Of a stretch of 64,000 nt of DNA, positions 12,380 to 22,692 are shown in pieces; within the stretch, counting starts at the first letter, position 1, and each line of letters begins with the position of its first letter. Made by a program: the position numbers and the translations under genes. A model generated the notes under the pieces. The model did not search any database. It was not told the origin of the DNA and worked only from the letters and a program-made list of their open reading frames with translations. The DNA comes from Galeopsis tetrahit (Eukaryota > Streptophyta > Magnoliopsida > Lamiales > Lamiaceae): assembly GCA_963675135.1 (NCBI GenBank), contig OY776129.1:42138141-42202140 (forward strand). Reading direction: 5' to 3'.

Positions 12380-12641
12380 CTTCATCCGTCCCACAAAGAT
12401 AGTCATGTATTCCTTTTTTGAATATCCCAAATTATATCCACATTTCCTCTCTTACTTTAGTATTAAATGTTTTATTGTCAAATTTACCCCTAATTAATAA
12501 GAGTAATTAATACTTAGCAGATTTTGGAGTATGAGATTTTAAGGACAAAATTGACACATTAGCTAAATTTGACTACATTTATTGATTTTTCTTAATCTGT
12601 GTGTAAAGTCAAATGTGGCTATTTTTGTGGGACGGAGGGAG
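12380..12641. mobile_element. Stowaway-type MITE
   Basis: Starts TTCATCCGTCCCACAAA after a TA and ends TTTGTGGGACGGAGGGAG before a TA. Length 262 bp. Confidence 0.8.
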
Positions 12642-12717
12642 TATCATTACTTTATTTACTTTTTCTTAAAACATGTGCCCAAAAGTTTGAGCACTCTTTT
12701 GATGGACATATGAAGTA

Positions 12718-13000
12718 CTCCCTCCGTCCCATAGGAACTTGCACACATGAGATGGCACACAATTTAAGAAATGTGTAAGAAAAAGTGTAATGAGTGATGT
12801 TTTGAGGGTTAGTTTTATAAAGTTTTATGAATAAAATAAAGTAAAAAGTAGATTGAGTGTGAAAAAGTAATGGCATATGGGTAAATAATAGTATATTTTG
12901 AGGGTGGAGGTTATAAAAATATTTTCTTTTATGGAGTGTGCAAATTGATATGGGACATTCATTTATAGAAAGTGTGCAAATTTCTGTGAGATAGAGGGAG
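12718..13000. mobile_element. Stowaway-type MITE
   Basis: Starts CTCCCTCCGTCCCATAGG after TA; the right end is a diverged inverted copy (GTGAGATAGAGGGAG) before TA. Subterminal inverted motifs (AACTTGCACAC, GTGTGCAAATT) support one unit of 283 bp, of the same family as 19463-19733. Confidence 0.8.
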
Positions 13001-13012
13001 TAGTATTTTATA

Positions 13013-13527
13013 CTCTCTATGCCCTTTATTTGAGAACTCATAACTTTTGGGCACGAGTTTTAATGTGTAAATTGTTTATTAGTATTATGCAAGATAAAAG
13101 TGGGGTAGTAAATATTTTTCAACTTTAAAAGTAATAAAAATATATTTTAGTGTGAATAAAGTAATAACATTTGATTTAATTTTGAAATGTTTTGAAGGGA
13201 TAGTTAAAGAGTTTGTTTACTATTTTTAGTATGAGTCATTCAGTAAAGAACACAAAAAATGACAAAATTGATCATTAAGTATAGGTGGATTGTGTATAAA
13301 GTTGTTGGTGGAAGGTGTTAGAAAAGTAAAAAGGTTAAGAGAAAAAGTATAAGAAAGGTAAAAGGATGGAGAGATAAAGGAAAAGTGGGTATCAATTAAT
13401 GTAATTTTGTGTAAAAGTATGGATAGTTGTTAATAAAAATGGAGTCATAACTTATCAAAAAGGAAAACGTAAAGATTTAAAGGACACACCTAAAATGACA
13501 AAATGTAAAGATTAAAAAGGGACGGGG
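13013..13527. mobile_element. Larger Stowaway-like element (515 bp)
   Basis: Begins CTCTCTATGCCCTTT after TA and ends AAAGGGACGGGG before TA, an imperfect inverted pair. The interior matches the truncated copy at 11900-12379 in the same orientation. No ORF is credible. Confidence 0.65.
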
Positions 13528-13794
13528 TATTAATCAGTTAAACAAATCGGGGCAAGATCTTTTATCCACCTCGAGATTTCTACTTCAATTCAATCGTGAG
13601 TAAGGGTGGGAATGGGGCAGGCTACTCGACAGGGGCCTACAACTCAGCATACTAAAGCGGCTCAAACTTTTTTAGAAGCCTATTTAGTTAAATAGACCGA
13701 ACTTGAGTTTTTTCGTAGGCCTTTTAAGCTTAGCACACCGACCAAATTAATTTATATATATAATTTATAAAAATATAATAAATAAAATATAATA

Positions 13795-14077
13795 CTCCCT
13801 CCGTCCAATTTTATTATACCCACTTCTCCGGGCACGGATTTTAATGAATATTGATTAGTTTATTCATAAAATAGATAAGTTGAGAGTATGATGAGGTATT
13901 GTGGGGTCCATTTATAAATAAATGATTGTTTATGAATAAAGTGAATGACAAAATGGGTAAATAAGTGAAGGTAGGAGGGTGGAGATAAAATGGTATTGTT
14001 TCCATAAAGGGTATGAGCATAATAAAATTGGACAACCAAAAAAGGAAAGTGATAATAATGAAATTGGACGGAGGGAG
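13795..14077. mobile_element. Stowaway-type MITE nested in the hAT-like element
   Basis: CTCCCTCCGTCCAATTTTAT at the left and an inverted AAATTGGACGGAGGGAG at the right, with TA on both sides. Length 283 bp. The minus-strand ORFs within it are by-products. Confidence 0.85.
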
Positions 14078-14425
14078 TATATGTGATAATATTAGGCTAC
14101 CTTAGTGTGGGGTTTGTCTCATTTTTAGAATGAAGAACTGTGCGTTCACTATGGGTAAAGTGTACATTCGTGTCCTCACTTCTCACGATTGGAACGGGTA
14201 GCTACACCAGATTAATTTGTCTCGGTTTGAAGATCTAGTGCTTAAGAATGTATTTAGGTTATCGAATTGATCTGTTAAACCTTCAAAAAAAATTGATAAT
14301 ACGTGAAGATGAGATTATCTCGGAAAATGAATGTATTTTTATTTATTTTTTTATATTTTTCTTTGTAATTGTTGAAAAACCCATTTGAAATATTGTGTTT
14401 TTTTGGATCATTACATAATTTGTTA

Positions 14426-14717
14426 CTCCCTCCGTCCCATTATTATTGGAACATTTGTCCAAAACTCTTGTCCCATTATTATTGGAACATTTGCCACCTA
14501 CTCCAAACTCTTTTTAAAATCTCCCTTAATATCTACTTATTTACACTCCATGTCATTATTTTTTACACACAAACAAAAGATTATCTCTCCAATAAAGATG
14601 AATTACCCATAATATCCCTTCTAAAAATCAACTTTATCACCTTTAATACTAATAAACAATTCTACATTAAAACTCGTGCAAACAGTAAATGTTTCATTAA
14701 TAATGGGACGGAGGGAG
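14426..14717. mobile_element. Stowaway-type MITE nested in the hAT-like element
   Basis: CTCCCTCCGTCCCATTATTA at the left and the inverse TAATAATGGGACGGAGGGAG at the right, with TA flanks. The left terminal motif is followed by a second copy of CCCATTATTATTGGAACATT within 50 bp. Length 292 bp. Confidence 0.85.
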
Positions 14718-15077
14718 TATTGTTTTTTATGATTTGGTGATAATTCAATTGTCTTTTTAAATGCACTTAAAAAGACTTTTAAAAGGCTTTCAAGTCAAGT
14801 CTATTTATTAAAAATGTCAGGTCAAACTTTTAAAAAAAGTCTAAGACAGAGTATGGGTCACCCAAAAATTATATATCGGGCCCGCCCAGACTTTTTTCTT
14901 AAGGCCCAGTCTCTAATCGTGAGGGCACAAAGAGTCGGTATCCATTTACGCTAGCAAGTGTGCTAACACATTGAAACTTCTTGAGATATGTTGGATGCCC
15001 ACACTAGCATCGGGCTTCGAGTCCTAAAGAAGTTTTTTTTAGAATAGATTGAACTGCATGACTGCATCATAAGAATT

Positions 15078-16105
15078 GGGTCCGACTATTTACACCTCCA
15101 TTTGCGTTGAGAACACTCCCCCTCTGGACGCACCCCCCCTAAAATCTGATGCACCCCCCTCAAATTGTCATAAATGCCCTTCTCTTATATAATTCCAATT
15201 ACTACTCACACCCCCCTAAACCCTACTTTCTCCCCCAAATCCTCCATCTTTCTTCCTCCTCCATCTTCTTCTTTCATCTTCTCCCCCACCCCTCACCACC
15301 ACCGCCGGCGACCTGCCCCTCCACCACCCGTCGCCGGCGACGCCACCCCCTTCCTCCCTCGCCGAACCCGTCGCCCAGATCGCGGCCGCGCGCGGCCGCC
15401 CCGTCCATCGGCCGCCGCGGCCGTCCCCTCCCTCCCTCCCTCGCCGAACCCGTCGCCCCCACCCCCCCCCCCGCCTGTAAAAAAAAAAAACAAACAAATC
15501 GCGGCCGCGCGCGGCCGTCCCCTCCCTCCCCCTCCTCCTCCCTCCCTCGCCGAGCCAGTCCCCTCCCTCCCCCCTCCTCCCTCCCTCGCCGAGCCAGTCC
15601 ATCGGCCAAATCCAAATCCAGGTTTGTTTTTTTTTTGTTTTTTTTTTCCTTCTTTTTCTTACCTTTCGACCACTTTAGGTCGATCCAAATACACTCCGTC
15701 GACAACAGGGTGTCGACGAGTGTATTTTTGGTCGATCTAAAGTTGTCGACGAGTTTTTAAATTTTTTTTTTTTTTTTTTCCGATCAACAAATGTCGAGCA
15801 TATACAATCTTGTCGACAAACCAGTGTCGACGGGAGTGAATATAGTCGACACTGGTTTGTCGAAATCTTAAAAAAAAAGTTGAATTTTTTTTGTTTGGGG
15901 AGAAATTTTGGTGTTTGGTGTTTGGTATTTGGTGTTTGGTGGTGGCGGCGGATGATGGATAAAACTTAGGTTTAAAGGTGGGAGATGCATTTAGTAGTTT
16001 AATATGACTTAAAGGGTATTTTTGGTTTTTTACTTCATTATTTTATTATTAAATCCATAGGGGGGAGTGTTCTCAACGCAAATGGAGGTGTAAATAGTCG
16101 TACCC
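15078..16105. mobile_element. 1-kb TIR element with near-perfect 45-bp TIRs and 8-bp TSD
   Basis: The two ends are inverted copies over about 45 bp with one mismatch near the tip, starting GGGT(C/A)CGACTATTTACACC and running through TTTGCGTTGAGAACACTCCC. The exact 8-bp repeat TAAGAATT flanks it (15070-15077 and 16106-16113). The left half (about 15280-15605) is an extremely GC-rich CCTCC/CGCCG/GCGGCCGC block; the right half has repeated GTCGAC motifs. No transposase is visible. An 8-bp TSD suggests hAT, but the long TIR and the termini shared with the element at 22693 suggest Mutator-like; class open. Confidence 0.85.
15813..15864. repeat. Strong hairpin inside the 1-kb TIR element
   Basis: TCGACAAACCAGTGTCGAC and its exact reverse complement GTCGACACTGGTTTGTCGA are separated by about 13 bases. 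This is the longest perfect stem noticed in the window. Confidence 0.75.
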
Positions 16106-16194
16106 TAAGAATTTGAGTGAATTCAGTAGTAGTCCAATTGAAACTCTTTACATCTCTTGGTTCCAATTGCATTCACCTTTACCAAAAGTTTTCA

Positions 16195-16652
16195 GGTGAG
16201 TCTCTTGTGCACTCAAGTACAACGTGTATTTGACTGGACTTTGACCAGTTAACCATTGATCGGTCAACGGTCAAACTTTGAAATATTTTTTTCGATTTTT
16301 TTTATAACTGAAAAGTGTATGCTATATTAATGAAAAATGTAAGTTATTATAATTGAAAAATGTATGTTATTATAATGAAAAGTGTAAGTTATATATTAAT
16401 GAAAAATGTATGTTATTGTAACTGAAAAGTGTATTTTCTATTAAGTGTATTTTCTATTAATGAAAAGTGTAAGTTATATATTAATGAAAAATATATGTTA
16501 TTATAACTGAAAAATGTATGTTCTATTAATGAGAAATATAAGTTACTATATTAATGAAAAACGTATATTATTATAAATGAAAAGTGTCATTTTATAACTA
16601 AAAAAAGTCAATTCAAGTACACTTTATATTTGAGTGCACAATAGATTCATCC
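16195..16652. mobile_element. TIR element made largely of a tandem AT-rich repeat
   Basis: The left end GGTGAGTCTCTTGTGCACTC and the inverse of the right end (GGATGAATCTATTGTGCACTC-type) pair over about 40 bp. Between them lie roughly ten diverged repeats built on AATGAAAAATGTAAGTTATT (about 16305-16590). No clear target duplication was found. Confidence 0.6.
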
Positions 16653-19462
16653 TAAATTTTATTGTCTTTGTCCCCCGTGAATCATGATGCGGCGCACCAT
16701 TATCTAGTTAGTCATGATAATCCCATAATTTCCATTATCTAGTTAGTCATCACTCATGATATTATCTTCTGTATTGACTGTATTTCACTAATGCAGCAGA
16801 ATTAGTTTTTTTTTTTAATTCCAAATTTAAGCATGGACAAAAATTTGGCCTCTTTAGGATGCGACACGTGGTAATGTTTGTGGACAGGAAGGGCACATCT
16901 CTTTTCTTTCCTTTGATTTCTATTTTAGGGGTTGGTGAAGTCTATTAGAATTTAATTTAAATTCATCATCAATTGAATTTACTTACACATAAAAGTCTTT
17001 ACACCCATTAATTAATTAGGACGAGAATGACACGTGTTTATATATAAGAGACATAATATATTTTCTTTATACTTTCAAAAATTGTTCATTTATTTTTAAT
17101 ATAAATAATATAAAATGTATAGTAAATGATTAAAGTATCGATGAACACCTAAAATAATAAATATGTAACTTTTAAAGGGATTGAAGAAGTATTATATTTT
17201 GTATATTTTATGAATTTGTAGAAAATCAACTTAAATTTAATGACGAATGCAATAATTGGCCCATTAAAGTGACAATAGTTCACCCACAAAATTCAAAGAA
17301 AGGAGTTAAAAAGTCTATTTGTTAATAATAAAAGAAAATGATTCGTACAAGTAACTTTATAACTAAGACGAGAATGTAATTAATTTTGCTAAAATATGAA
17401 TGAAAATATCACTATATCACTATCGCAGCCATCAGTACGGACCCATAAATTACAGATGGGGCCTAATTTATATTAATACAAGACAAATTATTTATATATA
17501 TAAAAAAATTATTATAAAATTTTCAATACATCTCATTTCATTAATTTAAATTTAACAATTTTTGTTATGTTTTGAAAGAAAGTAATTTTAATTGTTCTAG
17601 ATTGTGAAAAAGTATACAACTCCAATCGTTGTTGAGACTTTAGTCACTATTAGTCAAATGTAGAACTTAAAATATACTTCCCCGTCCATAGTGTTTTTTT
17701 TATATTTTGATTGACTCACTTTTTAAAAAATGTAAATTTAGTAGAGTGTGAGATCAAATAAGTAAGAATCAGTTTGAGTGATTTAATAAAGTATAAAATA
17801 GATTTTGTGAGGTCTAAAAAAAATTAGTGAGGTGTATTAATAAGAGAAAACGTGGATATAGAATTAATAATAATTTCAAAAATAAAATGATATAGTAAAT
17901 GTATCTATTTTGTGAATTATTTTTATATTTGAAGTGTGCAAATAATTGATGAGAATGAGGGCCGTAGACTCAAAATTACGTATAGTCGGATTGAAGGGCG
18001 GTCCAATTGATTAAACTTTTATTTTGTTGCCTTATTTTTTAGAATATAGATATGCATTAGATATTATTGGTTAGTTTGTTAGAATATTTTCATATTTTGT
18101 GGAGTAATTAAATCTCTATATATTGGTGTGAAGACTACAAATTTATTTTAATTTCGTATAGTGGTTCTCATCATAATCTTAAAACATAAAAAAATAATAT
18201 AAATAATTACTGGAAAAAAATATAATATATATATATATATTAAAAAAAAAATAGTGGGGCCCAGTGACCCCCTGGGCACTTACTGGATCCGTCTCTGGCA
18301 GCCATAATGTCACGAATATTTCAATATGGCAAAAATTAAAAAAATAATGAAAATTTTATTTAATAACTAGCCTTGGGTGATACCATTTCATGGATTTCAT
18401 CTCGTGAGACGGGTCTCCCTTAACTCCCATATAAAAAGTGTAAATATTTGAGTAAAAAGTGAGTAGTCATTTTTTACTTAAACATTATTACTTTCTACAG
18501 TATTTAAACATTATCACTTTTTTAGAAAACATAAAATCCAGTAAAAATTGATTGTTCAACCCAAAAATTTGAAATATGGGTTAAAAGGGATCCGTTTTAC
18601 AAAAAAATATTTGTGAGGAGGTCTCACACAAATTTTTATCTTTTTATTAAAATTATGAAAATTTAACATGGAATTTTAAGGATTATTATAATATGCATGT
18701 ATTTCATTCAAAAGCACAATAAAATTATAAAATTTTAAGAATTATTATAATATGCATGTATTATAAAATTATATGTTTAAAATAAACATATAGATGATAT
18801 ATTATATAAATACTGGTTGACGAAAAATAATTGACAACATAATACAACAAATACACTTAAATTTTAATGTTCAATTTACAAAAATTTAATATTTTGTCCA
18901 ACATTTGACCCTATTAATTGATACCAAAATGATAATTTATTAGGTTCAACTATTCTAATATACAGTAGTATGTGAAATGATATTTTTGTCCAAACAATAT
19001 CGGTGCTAACTCAACTAATTAGAGTAATTTACTGTATTACATATGCAAATGTCACTCATATACTTAAAAATATCACAAAATATATTATCTAAAAATAGTA
19101 ATTTTACACATAAAAAAATAAGAATTTAAATAAATTTGCAAATTTTTTCTGATTTTAAAATATTATTTGAATTGTGAATATATCCACAATACTTCTCAAT
19201 TTTCATCTAATTATATATACACAATAATCGAGAAAAAATACATTAAAATAACTTCAAATTTGTAAAAAGAATACTCTCCTTGTTCCTATTAGCATATTAG
19301 TCAAAAACAGATTTTCCCCCACAACAAATTGTTCATGCCCATTTCACCACAACAATTTTAATAAATATTACTCACTCAGTTCAACTTTACATTATTTTCT
19401 AAAAAGGAAACGAAAATAAGAAAGCGAGATGGGGTATCTCACAATCTAAACTTAATAATGTA
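16653..19462. other. AT-rich intergenic DNA without genes
   Basis: No coding signal was seen on either strand. It holds short direct repeats (TTATCTAGTTAGTCAT twice near 16698-16751; a unit with GGATTATTATAATATGCATG twice near 18671-18762). An imperfect inverted pair near 18390-18640 contains GTGAGACGGGTCTCCCTTAA. A possible worn Stowaway start lies near 17677 (TTCCCCGTCC). Confidence 0.5.
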
Positions 19463-19733
19463 CTCCATCCGTCCCGGAAGTGTTTGCACCACAAAGTGGG
19501 CACACTTTTTAAGAAAAAAGTGTAATGAGTGGAGTGTTGAGGGGTAATTTTGTAAAGTTATATAAATAAAGTAAAAAGGTGATTGGAAAGAGAGTAAAAG
19601 TAATGGCATTTTGTGTAAATATGTGAATATTGTGAGGGTGGGGTTTATGAAGAGGTTTCCTTTTATGGGTGTGCAAACAATTGTGGGACAGACAAATAAG
19701 GCAAATGTGCAAACAGTTGTGGGACGGAGGGAG
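19463..19733. mobile_element. Stowaway-type MITE
   Basis: CTCCATCCGTCCCGGAAG at the left and GTTGTGGGACGGAGGGAG at the right, with TA flanks. Length 271 bp. Serves as an intact reference for the broken copy at 30884-32505. Bases 19734-20065 beyond it show only the 3' flank of the eS26 gene. Confidence 0.85.
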
Positions 19734-20065
19734 TAACAATTTTCACAAATCACAACCAAAATTAAGTGAAATGGTCTCTAATTATTCAATCACATTGACA
19801 GTTTTTCACACATTCTTGAATTATCACTAATTTAAATAATTAAGCAATTTAGGATGAACAAAACAATAGACCGATTTCACAAATAAAATTCCCATCAATT
19901 TAAACAGTAACGCAGCTACTTAACTGATAAGCCAGCCAAGTAAAACAGCAAAAAACTCATTTCCCAAAATTAAAACGACATTTGAGTCACAAAGCTAAGA
20001 ATCAATAATATCGGTCAAAATTAAGGTTTTTATAAAACTGAATAACATGATCATGTCGGATGAGA

Positions 20066-22534
20066 TTAAGTGCGAGCAGCAGCAGGTGGTCCACCAACAC
20101 GAGGGGCTTGGCCGGGTGGGCCTTGGCCTGGCCTTGGAGCATCATCCTGTAGATTATACAAAAGGAAAACAAAGAAAATAAAAATAGGTACTAAAACAAC
20201 AAAACAATGCACGGGAAGATTTTCTTTTCAATATAAACACGATAATAGGTATAAATGAATCGATGCAATGCACATATAATAGTGGTTGATAGAATCCAAA
20301 TATATCTCAATTTCTTTCTTATTCCAAATATTATCTCCATATAAGGTATAAATTGCAAGTCTTTAAACTGCCAACAGAGAATAAACCTCAGAAAGTGAGA
20401 CCCAGATAATGCAAGTTATGATCCACACAAAATCACAAGAAACTATGGAGCATCAAAAATAATCTATATTCAATTCCAGGATAAAAAAAGCAGTAGCAAA
20501 CAAGAATATATTATTAGATTTGTAACAGAAACTAACCCTTGGGCGTCTGAAACGCTGTGGTGGCTCACGGTTTCTCCTATCAGTACGAGAACGAACCCTC
20601 ACAACTTTGGAGTGAATGGCACATGAGACACAGTATTGCATCTTCACATACAGTTTAGGAAGGGTGTAAGCTGAATCAAATAAAAAGGCATGGATTAGAA
20701 CATTCATCTTACTTCCAGATATTCCAAAACAGCACTTTCAAAATTTTATTAAAAAGCTTACATTCAAAAGCACAGGCTTCCTGAACATCCCTCACTGCAG
20801 CTTGCTCAACTATGTTCCTCACCAGAAATCTCTTGATTGCCTTGTCCTATAAAAAAAGGCCAAAAGTAAGCATCCATCATAATGATTTATTAAACTGATA
20901 CAACAATTATCTTTGGTGGCAAAAAATTTATACCAACAGCAGGAATTAAAATACATCACTAGTAATCCGTATTCAAGGAATTCATCAAACATCCTGAAGT
21001 GTATGTTTTTCCACATTAAAATATTAGCAACACGTATTAATAATACCCAGTGCATGAACATATACTCATCTACAAAAATAAATGCCAAACTTGAGGATGC
21101 CCAAGACATGAGAACTAAAGTTTATTTCAAGCATCTAATAATATCAAGTGTTTCTTGGAGGTTGCAAAAGATGAGATAAATTTCAAATAAAAATTAAATG
21201 GTAAAAGGCAAGCTAAAAATGGTCCAAAAGGTAATGTTATCACAAGGGACATGTCTATATTATGAAAGCATTTACAAGCAAGTTCTAGCTAAAATCCAAA
21301 AAAAAGAAAATCTATGACTATATGTGTGACTTCAGTCAGTTCCTTCATTCAGAAAATCTATGAAAGCATTTACAAGCAAGGTTATCTAATGTGTGACTTC
21401 AGTCAGTTCCTTCATTCAGAAATTCCTAGTGAGCATCTGATTATGCATAAAAAGCCCAAACTAATTAAATACATTAAGGGCCCAGCACCACCCACAAAAC
21501 ATTTATCTAGTTAATTAACTGGCATGAACAGGTCATATCAAATCATTCAACCTTGTATTTTTTATTAATATTTAGCATATAAAGCTAGAGCTCCAAAATC
21601 AAATATGAGATCATCAATTCATTTTAAACATATAAAACATGCAAGCCTTTGAAAACCCAGTTTATTACTACAATCTGTCAATCAAGAATAAAGCATAATG
21701 ATGATCACAGACTCCCAAAAGAATTAGTACAAAAATAGGAACCAAAATTTATTATCTGGTAACTGTTTTCCTTAAAGTCATGTTCGATTACTCAGAATTC
21801 AAGTTGTGTAGAATCACCGATTCCAAAAGTCAAAACTCTTGCCTAAAGAGAACTAATGATAGATGATCCCAAATGTGGGAGCAAGCAAGATATCAAATAA
21901 AAAAACATGGTAAAAAAGGCATATTTGAAATGTATTTTTAAAGGTTATCAGATTTAACTCTTGTCCCGCGACACGCTAAGGCCATCTTTCATTAATGAGA
22001 ATACAACCAATTACAAGCATAGCTCAAGATCTATAAAAATAAAAACAGGAGTAGCTCCCAAATAACATTACAAACATGGTTTTTCACAAACAGTCAGATA
22101 AGCAATCGAAACTATCTCCTAGTGAACTTCTGATTTACAAAGAAGCGCTTCCACATTATAGTTAACTGTCACAAATAGCCATTATCAATATACACAATCT
22201 CTTGTAATATAAAGATAGCCCTAATGTATGGAAAACTCCAATATATAAATTTGATCCGTGCACATTTGTTTACACCAACATAGACTGATAACGTCAAATA
22301 AATTAAAAAAAAAAAAAACGCGAACAAAAATGTATTAAGGAAAAACCTTGGGACAGCATTTTCCGCAGTTGGAGCAGCGGATGAAATTGACATGGCCACG
22401 GCCATGCTTGTTGCGTCCTCCGTTCCTTCTCTTGAAAGTCTACACAAAATTCAACAGCAATTTGATATCAAAAACATTTAATTTACAAGCAATCGTACAA
22501 TTCAAACAGTATTCTGAAGAAGGTGGTATACCAT
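20066..22534 (-). CDS. RPS26: 40S ribosomal protein eS26
   Basis: Coding exons: 22534-22532 (the ATG alone), 22439-22347, 20846-20762, 20670-20537, 20146-20066; total 396 nt, 131 aa, the normal length for plant eS26. The product starts M-TFKRRNGGRNKHGRGHVNF and carries the zinc-ribbon cysteines C23, C26 (RCSNCGKCC), C74 and C77 (QYCVSCAIHSKVVRVR), then the basic RTDRRNREPPQRFRRPR tract and a Gly/Pro/Ala-rich tail. eS26 sits at the mRNA exit side of the small ribosomal subunit. The start codon is a coding exon of its own: ATG is followed at once by the donor GTATACC. Intron 2 (20847-22346) is about 1.5 kb and contains a local duplication. Upstream DNA has telo-box and site II motifs typical of ribosomal-protein promoters. 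Confidence 0.96.
21262..21422. repeat. Tandem duplication inside eS26 intron 2
   Basis: ATGAAAGCATTTACAAGCAA starts two adjacent copies (21262-21359 and 21360-21422). Both also share GTGTGACTTCAGTCAGTTCC. The second copy lacks about 35 bp in the middle. Confidence 0.75.
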
Positions 22535-22575
22535 TGCAGGTGGATTAGCTTCTGCTCTGGAAGTGGAGGCGACAA

Positions 22576-22692
22576 CTAGGGTTCGGAATTCACGAAAGAA
22601 AAAGATTAGGAATTTATATTGTTAAAACATGCGCTCGAATACTTATTGGGCTTTATAGCCTGAGTCCACTTTTGGGCCAATTAGTTGTTTTA
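22576..22692 (-). promoter_or_regulatory. eS26 promoter: telo-box and site II motifs
   Basis: On the gene's strand, AACCCTAG (22583-22576) is a telo-box. GCCCAA/GGCCCA-type site II elements occur at about 22649-22655 and 22672-22678. This pairing is known to drive coordinate expression of plant ribosomal-protein genes. The block is cut on its upstream side by the insertion at 22693. Confidence 0.6.

Larger units (their letters stand above)
13601..14915. mobile_element. hAT-like element with 8-bp TSD, hosting two Stowaway MITEs
   Basis: The exact 8-bp repeat ATCGTGAG lies at 13593-13600 and 14916-14923. Inside it the ends are TAAGGGTGGG and CCCAGTCTCTA, an imperfect inverted pair close to the TAGGGGTGG-type ends of plant hAT elements. 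Two Stowaway MITEs (13795-14077, 14426-14717) are inserted within it, leaving about 740 bp of the original element. No transposase is recognisable. Confidence 0.7.

Noticed and set aside
12652..13041. 129-codon minus-strand ORF
   Set aside because: Lies across Stowaway MITEs and uses their inverted repeats; no coding character.
15149..15760. Overlapping 128-203-codon Pro/Arg/Ala-rich ORFs on both strands
   Set aside because: They arise from the GC-rich low-complexity block of a TIR element; all frames are open at once and none resembles a protein family.
19439..19759. 106-codon minus-strand ORF
   Set aside because: Coincides with a Stowaway MITE (19463-19733).
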